From assembly GCA_019096195.1 (NCBI GenBank), contig JAGTXK010000117.1:43597-107596 (forward strand): 64,000 bases of DNA, in the 5' to 3' direction. Below, piece by piece: positions 55,940 through 64,000 of the stretch. The stretch comes from Boletus sp. NGJ (Eukaryota > Basidiomycota > Agaricomycetes > Boletales > Boletaceae). The notes beneath the pieces are model-generated. The model did no database searches, was not told the DNA's origin, and saw only the letters and a list, made by a program, of their open reading frames with translations. Both the position numbers and the translations under genes were made by a program. Positions within the stretch are counted from its first letter, which is position 1; every line of letters starts with the position of its first letter.

Positions 55940-58900
55940 TTATGTCTGGGCTCGAGCTTTCCCCTTGCCTTTGCCCCCCTCCCCCTTCGCCTTGTCGTGC
56001 TTCCCGACCAAACTCAACAACCGCCTCGCATGGCTATATACCTCGTCTTCCTCGCTCGAATCCGCCCACATATCCTCTTGCGCATCACCACTCCCGCTCC
56101 CCTTCAGACCCTTTCTCGTGTTTCGCCCTTCGCGTCCCTTTGCTCTCCTCGCATGCTCTCCCTCCCTCCTTCCCACCTCCCCGCCCTCGTCATGCGTTGA
56201 AAACGACCTACTCCACGGTGCGTACCCCTCCCCGTCTTCATCATACAACGCAGGCGGCGTCGGCGAAAACGTGGGCTGCAGGGACATCCTGACGCTTTTC
56301 CGGCGTACGGGCTGCGTTTCTGTCGAGGCGTTCGACGAGGACGGTTGTTCGATCGTGTTTGGATTGGAGCTCGACTGTGTCGTCTCGCCTCGGACGGGCA
56401 CAGACACGGACACAGGCGGGGGGTCTACAGGGGGCGGTGGAAAAGTAAAGGTAAGTGGTGGGAGTGGTGGGGTGTGGGACCGCGGTGTCGGCGACTGGGA
56501 TCGTGGTGCTGGAGAGTGTGATCGAGATCGCAGTGGCGAGAATGGTGATTGCGAACGTGGTGACGGCGGCGATGATGACACCGCTTCCCCCTCCGCAGCG
56601 AAACTCTCTCTCGTGGTTTCATAGGACGAAATCGATGCTGAATCCCTCACTGGTGATGCAATTTCTCGGCCGCGATCTTCTTCCAACTGCACCAGCTGCG
56701 CATCTGCTAGGACCACTCCTTCCTTCTCCACCTCCCAATCGTTCATCACAGGAACCACAGCCGGGGACGTCACCGGAGCTGACACGATGACGGAAGCGGG
56801 ACTCGGAGATGGTGTCCGACTCGCATTCCGCAACGCCGATCTCAGTGGCAACTTGATCGGACGCTGTCCACCTTGTTCTTGTCCCGGTCCTTGTCCGACC
56901 TGTCCACTTCCTCGTCCACCCTCATCCATCGCCATCGGTGAACTCGACGTCCTCGCATGTGCTCGACCATTCACCCCTGTCCCCATCCCTTTCTCCGCAC
57001 TTGGTAGCTCCCGATCGACCTCGCGTAACACAGACCCCGGTGCACGTGGTATATCCAACGACCTCATCTTGTCCGTCCCCATATCTACGCCGACGCCCAA
57101 CCATACCCGATCCCGATTAAGACCCTGGATCTCATTCTCATTCTGGCGGGCCACGTCTGCGACGATGCTCATCAAGCTCTGGTTCTGAGCGTGCTTGTAG
57201 GCTTGGGCGGCCTGACCGTTGGTGAGTTGTCGTCTCGCGTTATGTTTAGGTTGCGGCTCGGTTTGGGTCCGGGATGGTATGTGGGACGGTATCTGGGATT
57301 CGGACGGAGACTCTGGTTGGGATGGAGGGTCGACTGGGGGTGGTGGCTTCCGCCAAGAGATGGACCTCTCTGTCGATATGATCGTGGGCGTTGCCTGTGT
57401 AGATGTGGAGACGAGCATTGCGTGCGTATGCGCCAGGGACAACGATGCGGATCGGCGGTGTGTCGGCGATCCATCAAGCAATGGTTTACGGCTTGAAGGG
57501 GCTGTGGTTGTCATTGCGCGTCTGTGTTGGGTGCCTGTGCTAGCGTTGGTGTTGATGTTTGGATCTGCAGTCGGATCGGTGTCCGTGAGCACGCCCTTCG
57601 AGGTAGACCCACGATGGGCCAGCTGCCCCTCTTCCTCAATATCGACCTTGAGCTTGGGTCCAGACACAGACACAGGCACCTCTGGCGCATCGCTGGACAC
57701 TCGCTCCAACGACTGACGCACACGCACCCCCCGGTTGTCCACCTCCCCATCCGTATGCCCCTGATCACTCCCCCTCAAATCCGCAACGGACGTTTTCTTT
57801 TGTTTTATCGTCCCTCGGCGCGTTCGCGATCTTCCCTGCCCAGCGCCCGTAGTCGTACCCACACCAGATCCGGCGCCTGCGCCGGCTGGGCTGTCTGTGA
57901 TCGACCCGTCTGCTTTAACACCCGCACCGAGGCGATGGGTCGGGATACTGGGAGAAGATCCATTTCCGTGGATGCCGCGCCTAGAAGCACTCGGTCGACC
58001 CTTGCGTAACCGCGCCCCTGAAGCACGCCGCTCTACGTTCGCCACGGACGTCGTAGTCACGATCCCCGTCTGCGTCGGCATTGCCTCCGAATCCGAATCC
58101 TCTGCCCCACCTCTGGACCCCTTGATCCGCGCATCCGTCCTCGTCACCCACACACCTCCTCTCCCATTCGCCTTGGCATTTGTGCGACTCGGTGAGGAAT
58201 GCGAAGGCGACGAATGGCCCTCGTCCCATTCCGCACCGACCCTATCCTTGTCTTTTGGTTTCCGAAAGAGACCGCGGATAGAGCCGAAGAAAGCTATCGA
58301 GGTTCTACGTTCGCGTTTCGGAGAGCCGGAGCTGGGTGTCACTCCCGATCTCGAGCCTGAGCTTGGGAACGCAGGCTTGAACGGGCTGGTCTCGTCCCCA
58401 CGCACGTCGGGACCACTGATACGCGAACTCGGCGTAGAGGGGTCGGTGGGCAAGACGGGGGCGGACGCAGACGGACCGAGCATCGACTTCCGAATCACCT
58501 CAAATGGATCGTTTTCGACGACTTCGAGTGGGCCAACGGGGTGCTCGTCTTCAGAGCTGGTGTCGTGCGTCCCACGAGCTGCGTGGGTGGTGGGGAATGT
58601 TGTGCGGGGTATGGATGGGTTGGTGTTGGTGTTGGTGGTAACGTTGACACTGGTGTTGCAGTAGGAGACGGAGGAAGGCCCATCGGACCCTTCATCAGAG
58701 ACTTCAGTGATGTGTTGAGAAGGCGGTCGACGGGGCGGTTTAGTCCGTTTCCGTCTCGGTACGGGTGTGGGTGCAGGATTGGAGTTTGATGTAGCTTGTT
58801 TCTGCACTGCTGAATCGCCGTCGTGTGGAGGCTGCGAGCGGAACCCGGTGGGGAATGCCAATTCGGAGATGGAGTGTGCGGGTGGGAGAGTGATGGTGAG

Positions 58901-59948
58901 GTCACCCTCTTCTTCTGCGCGTGTTGTCCGTGCTTGGCCAGTGGGGGTTTGGGATTTGGTCTTCAGCTCTGCCTCGGGCTCGGTAGTGTGTCCGTGTTGT
59001 TTGGAGGCCGTCCCCTCGTGGCTTGTCTCGACGGACCGGGCTGCAGTTTGAGAGGCGCTTTGGGAAGGAGTGAGCGAGGAGCTGTCGGATGGGTACGTGT
59101 TAGGATTGAGACCGAGATGAGGTGGGATCGCTGGCGACGGTCACCGTTACATTCGGATATAGCACACGCCGAGAGCACTTACCCGTGAGACTACTCGATG
59201 CCACACCATTGGTACTGAGCGCCTGCAGTGCCTTCAACCCCTGTTTCCCCATCTCGCCCCAAACCCACCCACAATCAATGAGGGCACGACATCTCGCACC
59301 CAAACCCTCCCGTGCGATACTGACCCGACGTGCGTCGAGCTCGCGTTCTTTGGCGACGAGATGGGCCTCACAGGCTTGAAGTTCTGCTTGGGCTTGGGCG
59401 AGTTTGGCGTTGGTGCTAGCGGGGCCGGAGCCGGAGCCGGAGCCGGTGGTAGTCGAGTTAGTTGAGGGGAGTGAGGAGAGGGAGACAGAGCCGAGACCTG
59501 TCAAGGGCGTGATCAACCGGGACGAACGATGGGTGTCGCGAGTGGATTTAGAGGCTTTGATGAGACGGGTTACGCTGGGTGGGAATGAGTGAGTGTAGGT
59601 GTGGAGACGAGGACAGGGGTGGGAGGGTACGCACAGGATGTCGCGGTCCCGGAGGACGGCGGTGAGGTCGTCCTCAAGGTCCTTGAGGGAGGCGAGCTGT
59701 TCGCGCCAGGTCTCTACCGCCTGGTTATACCGCTGGAGAGCGTCGTCAGCACTGGCGAGCACGTCGACGACGGTAGCGATGGACTGGGCGGGGGAGGCAG
59801 GTTGGAAAGGAGAGGCGGCGGCATAGGCTGAGAGGGAAGCGAGTGCGGAATGGGAGAGCGGGAAAAGACTGGCAAGGTGTTTAGTGTACTCTTTCTCGTG
59901 GGCGATGAGGTTAGTCAACAGCCGCGAGTCAGGAGCGCGGTGGACCAT
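55940..59948 (-). CDS. Large protein: helical (BAR-like?) N-terminus plus disordered Ser/Pro-rich region
   Basis: Three exons (59635-59948, 59183-59574, 55940-59130) join to 1298 residues. The N-terminal 230 or so residues are strongly helical: RLLTNLIAHEKEYTKHLASL, QRYNQAVETWREQLASLKDL, EDDLTAVLRDRDILVTRLIK and LAQAQAELQACEAHLVAKER. This fits a BAR/I-BAR-like membrane-curvature module such as that of yeast Ivy1, but that is an inference from pattern only. The remaining 1000 or so residues are low-complexity and Ser/Pro/Thr-rich with many basic patches (RRKRTKPPRRPP). The C-terminus is acidic then lysine/glycine-rich (ADSSEEDEVYSHARRLLSLV). The second intron uses the acceptor GTCGCCAG; the more downstream CAG would break the frame. 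No lesions were found. Confidence 0.7.
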
Positions 59949-60947
59949 CACGAGGTGATGGTGGTGCTGGTGAAAGAATGCTCGTCGCTGTGCACGGCGA
60001 CGACAACGAGGTCTTATACTGCTGGTCTCAAACAACTACATCCGTTACAAGCGCCAGCCCTGATCGTATGTAGTACCGTTGAGCTGTCAATGTCAAGCAT
60101 GTGCCGTGAGCGGTAGCTTTTCGAAATTGACAACGACTCCCATGACGCTCAACGTCACGACTCCCCAAACTCGTCGGCTCTGGCATCTAGAAACCTTTTC
60201 CTCACTGGACAGCGTACGCTTTGTTCGAGTGGGTCGTGCACTGTCCGAGCTGCATCGACACATGGTCAGATCGCTCTACTCGTCCACGAGGTCAGCGTTC
60301 CCGTCATAGCATCGCGCGCGCTGAGTCTATCGATTTGAACCTCATAGATCTTGCACCCCGGGATGGCATCAAGTCTTTGGCCCTCATCGAGTTCCGACCG
60401 CAGTCCCAATTTTGAAGGTCGTCCGGATCATGAAATCAACGTGCTCATGCCCAATGCTATCTATTGACTTTCCAACCGAGTTCGGTGAGTTGTCGACACG
60501 CAGTCGGATATTGTCATATGATTAGATACCTGGCTTTGTGTGTGGTTTTGCCGACAGGTCCAGGCCGAGACGGCCCACTGAAGTTGGGCACCCTTCTGAG
60601 CGACCAACCCGCTCCTAGCGGTGTCTATCCTTGATAAGAACGAGGACGAGGACGAGGTTCTTGGGGAGGATAGTTGCATGTTAGGACCGCCAACGTGACA
60701 CTGATTACACCACAAGTGGTGGAACTCGATCGCACGACGGTCCCGCTGATCGAACACGCACAAGAGATTTGAACCACGTCGAGCGTCATGCTACTTGGTA
60801 TCACCAGCTATCCTCGAATTGTATTCCAAAATAGACGGTGGAGGTTTCATCCATACAAAGGCATCAGGTATGCACAACGATTTGGTAGTACGTGTTAGAG
60901 TCCACAGACGAGCATCACGAACTCCGCGGGACCGCCAATGATTCAAT
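59949..60947. other. gene-poor interval
   Basis: Short frames only (for example LETFSSLDSVRFVRVGRALS at about 60190-60250, plus strand, faintly like an F-box/LRR protein remnant). Nothing I can support as a gene. Confidence 0.3.
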
Positions 60948-61173
60948 TTAACACTTGCACTGGCCAGGTTTACACTGGCATCTGCCAAGCCATTTGATCG
61001 TCAGTACATTCATTCACCCAACGACTTAACAATGGATGCAACTTACGCATCGCCGCAGTTGCATTTACTCTCGCCGCAGTTGCCGGCTTGGTTCACGAGG
61101 GTAGCGTTCACCTATCAGAAAGTACTGTGAGCGATATACCCGAGGGATCGAGACGTTGGCGTACGGTCTGCAT
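60948..61173 (-). CDS. Metallothionein, copy 2
   Basis: Same three-exon layout as copy 1 (61165-61173, 61047-61111, 60948-60981), with identical exon lengths 9, 65 and 34 bp. The 35-residue peptide differs from copy 1 only at residue 14 (Asn for Ala) and keeps all seven cysteines. Both introns are also nearly identical to those of copy 1 (for example CGTACGCCAACGTCTCGATC), so the duplication was of genomic DNA and recent, or the copies undergo gene conversion. The orientation is opposite to copy 1 and the distance about 11 kb. The expected role is thiolate binding of copper, zinc or cadmium and metal tolerance. Extra copies usually raise dosage. Confidence 0.9.
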
Positions 61174-61243
61174 TTCGGGGGATAGTCGTTAGGTTCTGAA
61201 GAGTTGTTGAACTTGAATAAACCCCGCACAGCCTGCAACCCTT

Positions 61244-61249
61244 CTTATA
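61244..61249 (-). promoter_or_regulatory. TATA box of metallothionein 2
   Basis: TATAAG on the minus strand, about 70 bp before the ATG, preceded by GGTGGGG as in copy 1. Confidence 0.6.
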
Positions 61250-62144
61250 CCCCACCTCGCCAATTGCCAATGATTATTCATTCACCAGATCCCTCATCTT
61301 TGCCAATCGTCCGGATCATATGTCATCTTGGCGGTAGCCTTCTGTGCCCCAGATTACACCTGAAACAGGGTAGGGTCTAATTCAGCACCCAAAAATATTC
61401 ATTGAAGATAATTTCAAGAACAGATTTCATCGAGAACACAGCGAGGGTGCCGCTTTCGCTATTCGAGAGTGAACTACCTCGCCGAACGATGAAACTGAAC
61501 GTTTTTGGGTATGATTCACTCAAGTGCGATATGTTCACGAATACCGATACGGTATTTCTGCCCTGTTTCAGGTGTTGGTTGATCACCACGTTGACTCTTC
61601 GTAGTGGCCAGACTGCTCCAGACTGTGATATTTCTCGAATGTGTCGCACCGCACACAGCCCATGACGTTGATGGATTGACGTACTCATCCTTTGAAAAGA
61701 GCTGTACGCGGGCGAACGTTCGCAACAACTAGTGGGTGGCAATAATGCCTCGCGCAATCCACGCATCGATGAAGATGCGATCGTGGAATCAGCGGACACA
61801 TGCCAATCAAAGTCACACCGAGCGGGAAAACGTGTTTCAAAAGATCCTCGATCCCTTCCGGTCTTCTGCCTTTCCGATGACCCTCGAGTACTATTCCATT
61901 GTGTTCTACCTCTGCGTTCGGGCTGGGGGCTCGTCTGCAAATGACATTAGTGCCACAATGGGCATGACTCATGCATCACCCTCCAAGTGCCTTACACTCC
62001 TTTGCTGCATGTATGTGATCCACCAAATGTTGCTATTGTGGTCCATCCCTTGGGTCACATCTGGAAAAAAAAAGGGCTGGTAGTAACTCTAGTTGCTATT
62101 TAGACTATGCAGTACTGTGTACAGTACATCAGTAAATACAGGAT
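61250..62144. other. gene-poor interval
   Basis: Open frames on both strands (for example minus 61377-61940) lack recognisable domains and overlap each other. I call no gene. Confidence 0.35.
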
Positions 62145-62395
62145 TTCATCATAGTGCTCATAGTGCCATAGTAGTTTCATAGATAACTCATAGTATTCAT
62201 AGTATCATAGTATTGAAAGTGTATTCATAGTATCCATAGTATATTCATAGTGTGGATAGTATCATAGTATCATAGTACCATAGCATTTCATAGTGTTCAT
62301 AGTGTTCATAGTGTTCATAGTATCATAGTGTCATAATAACATAGCATTTTATAGCATTCATAGTACACCCATAGTAGTCATAGTCATAGTAGTAA
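62145..62395. repeat. Degenerate TTCATAGTR satellite
   Basis: About 250 bp built from CATAGT words, with regular 9-bp units in the middle (three to four TTCATAGTG in a row near 62288-62320) and irregular spacing at both sides. Confidence 0.85.
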
Positions 62396-62522
62396 TTTGA
62401 AGCTAATCCTGAACCTAAACCTAAATCGAAAGTATACAAAAAGTGTAGTCAAAGGTGTAGTCAAATGTTGTACAAAAAATGTAGGAAAGAGTGTAATACA
62501 GTGTAGCAAACATGTGTAGTGT

Positions 62523-62700
62523 TTGAAGGTCCAGTCCCAGGTCCAGTCAAGGACCAGGGACTGGACTGAACCAGACCAATTTAGGACCGGACCGCAGTCC
62601 CAGTCCTTGCTCATTTCAAAAAATTGCGGTCCCAGTCCTATGATTTCTCATCAGACTTGAGGACCGATACAGACCGGTTCAGACTGGTCCTCGTACGACA
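62523..62700. repeat. GGACTGG/CCAGTCC inverted-motif cluster
   Basis: Repeated CCAGTCC, GGACTGG and GGACCGG words in both orientations within about 180 bp (for example GGTCCAGTCCCAGGTCCAGT, later CCGGACCGCAGTCCCAGTCC). It can form many alternative foldbacks and is non-coding. Confidence 0.7.
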
Positions 62701-62718
62701 TACACAACATAGCATAGT

Positions 62719-62829
62719 CTAAGTATCAACCAACTCAATGTCCTTATCATGACCCCCTGCCTCCTCGTTCAGATCATGTAGCTCCTTGAAATCTTGCAAT
62801 ATAACCTCTTCGACATCGCATGTGTTGGC
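62719..62829 (-). pseudogene. Coding fragment (C-terminal exon remnant)
   Basis: The minus-strand frame reads ANTCDVEEVILQDFKELHDL then NEEAGGHDKDIELVDT, with a stop at 62719. It has no start codon and ends upstream at the junction with GC-rich subtelomeric sequence. Acidic endings like this occur in fungal transposon proteins, but the family cannot be fixed. It is probably a gene cut off when the subtelomeric block was joined. Confidence 0.4.
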
Positions 62830-63485
62830 ATGTGGTTAGGGAGCCGAGCCGAGCCGCGAAGCGGCGAGGCGAGGCGTTACCGGCGGTAAGGCGATAACGC
62901 TGTTGCCTCGGCAAGGGATTACCTTATGGGTCGCACTAGAGATATTGTCTACCGGTCGAGTACCAATTCGCCGGCGGTGTCTAGCCTTAGCTAGCACCCT
63001 AGTGTTTATCTACACTAAAGGCCCGTCATGGGTTTCGACCTTTTGGTCTCATCAGTAGGGGCGCACACCCCTAAACCCACACCACCTTAGGACATACTAA
63101 CCGGCTTATGTACACCTCACCATGATTGTGTGCTGTCCTGGCGCACGACTGCATTCGCCAATTCCCACGCCACAATTTCACCCTGTCCTCCTCAGCCACT
63201 CCCCTATGACCGCCATTTTTCTACACCGGTCAACGTTTGAAACATGCCTCACAAATTGCCTAGGGGATCGCTTTCACGACCCCTATGCATGATCACGTGT
63301 CAGGGTTAGGGGCGCCGTGCCGCGTGTTAGCCGGGCCGAACGCTTTTGCGACGCCAAAGTGTGAGGGGGGTACGCTGTAGGGATCGTGCCAGCTAGGTCC
63401 TCGGCGCTGGGGCGTCCGCTTCCAGTTGCCACCGGTCATTTCGTGCCGTGGGACTCATCAGACCTCTGGCGATCTGCTGACACGA

Positions 63486-63506
63486 ATTAGGGTTAGGTTA
63501 GGGGGG
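63486..63506 (+). repeat. Interstitial telomere-like tract
   Basis: TTAGGGTTAGGTTAGGGG: degenerate TTAGGG units inside the subtelomeric block. Confidence 0.7.
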
Positions 63507-63979
63507 AGCGAGCACTCGAGCGAAGCGAGAGTGCGAGCGGGGATAGTGTGGGATGGGGGGCCAGATAGGTAATAGGCTGAGGGCGACCAGCTCTCAACCA
63601 CCTATTTCGTCCGGGGACTCATCAGACCTCTGGCGGAATAGTGAAAAGAATTTCTTGGTACTCACGCTGTATTTATAGGGAGAGTACCGCGCACGGACCA
63701 TCAGTGAAACGTGTGAATAGCGGAGATAGACGCAGCGGAAATTAAACCGGATCTTGCCGGTTGTCACTCGGATCTTTCCGGTTGCGCTTCTGCGTGAGAA
63801 TTCTCTCACGGCTCGCGGTAATTAAATTGCCGAAGCCGGGTGGCGCAGTAGCCGAGTCGGGCCGGTCGGGTATCGGTCCGATGCTTCTTTCGGTTATCTC
63901 CGGGATCGGTCTAGACCACTTACGTAATATTATTCTCACCCCTTGCCGGGGGTGTGCCACCGTTAGGTTCCTAAGTTAA

Positions 63980-64000
63980 CCGGTTAGGGTTAGGTTTAGG
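63980..64000 (+). repeat. Telomere-like repeat at the window edge
   Basis: CGGTTAGGGTTAGGTTTAGG: TTAGGG-type units with variants. The G-rich strand runs 5' to 3' toward the right edge, the polarity of a right-hand chromosome end. Confidence 0.7.

Larger units (their letters stand above)
62834..64000. repeat. Subtelomeric block
   Basis: A compositional break near 62840 leads into a gene-free region. It contains two GCGAAGC hairpins, a spaced direct repeat of GGGACTCATCAGACCTCTGG (63450-63471 and 63614-63635) and telomere-like tracts. Short frames here (for example minus 63594-63809) have no recognisable product. Confidence 0.6.

Noticed and set aside
57897-58664. Plus-strand frame of 255 codons
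   Set aside because: Shadow of the 1298-residue Ser/Pro-rich protein on the minus strand; GC-rich coding DNA often leaves such frames open.
63841-63890. GGTGGCGCAGTAGCCGAGTC, loosely like a tRNA 5' half
   Set aside because: There is no matching T-arm or acceptor stem within tRNA distance.
1-64000. CRISPR arrays, bacterial operons or insertion sequences
   Set aside because: The gene structures are spliced and eukaryotic. The repeats seen are duplications, a MITE, satellites and telomere-like tracts, none with regularly spaced unique spacers.

Overview
The window is eukaryotic, most likely from an agaricomycete fungus of the Rhizoctonia/Ceratobasidium type. Short phase-consistent introns (about 50-75 bp) split nearly every gene. 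The families present (DUF6593 proteins, a VWA-domain GTPase, an FAD-linked berberine-bridge-type oxidase, a Kin1/MARK kinase with KA1 domain, a 7-cysteine metallothionein) fit a basidiomycete. The genus is an inference from family content. The right end carries TTAGGG-type repeats with the G-rich strand running outward, so the window probably reaches a chromosome end.

Layout. 0-2.6 kb: two diverged DUF6593 copies on the minus strand. 2.6-3.65 kb: an FMN-binding PPOX-fold protein. 4-11.9 kb: an accessory block in which one small gene of unknown family occurs four times (three minus, one plus), each copy carried in a larger duplicated segment. Copies 1 and 2 form an inverted repeat with arms of about 1.3 kb, and copy 3 is frameshifted. 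13.1-14.9 kb: a histidine-phosphatase-fold protein that lacks the catalytic motifs. 15.8-18.7 kb: a diverged direct repeat of about 0.4 kb flanking an unknown acidic protein. 19.2-20.6 kb: Rab geranylgeranyltransferase beta subunit. 21.8-23.0 kb: an unknown protein.

23.8-33.1 kb: a very large VWA/GBP-like GTPase gene with frameshifts and stops. 34.0-36.2 kb: an FAD-linked oxidase pseudogene with several lesions. 36.9-47.3 kb: conserved genes, namely an AlkB-like 2OG-Fe(II) oxygenase, a large membrane protein with a low-complexity tail, and the Kin1/MARK kinase. 48.7 kb: a short inverted-repeat transposon (MITE). 50-51.4 kb: an intact metallothionein gene and a decayed tandem copy. 52.3-60 kb: a multi-pass membrane protein, SUMO, and a large coiled-coil/proline-serine-rich protein. 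60.9-61.2 kb: a second intact metallothionein gene in opposite orientation. 62-64 kb: subtelomeric repeats, stable GCGAAGC hairpins and telomere-like tracts.

No operon-like logic is expected. Housekeeping genes (SUMO, RabGGTase beta, Kin1, AlkB-like) alternate with expanding or decaying accessory families, the usual look of a dynamic basidiomycete chromosome arm. Gene models were built by hand from splice sites and frame continuity. Where I give exon coordinates, the summed coding length is a multiple of three.
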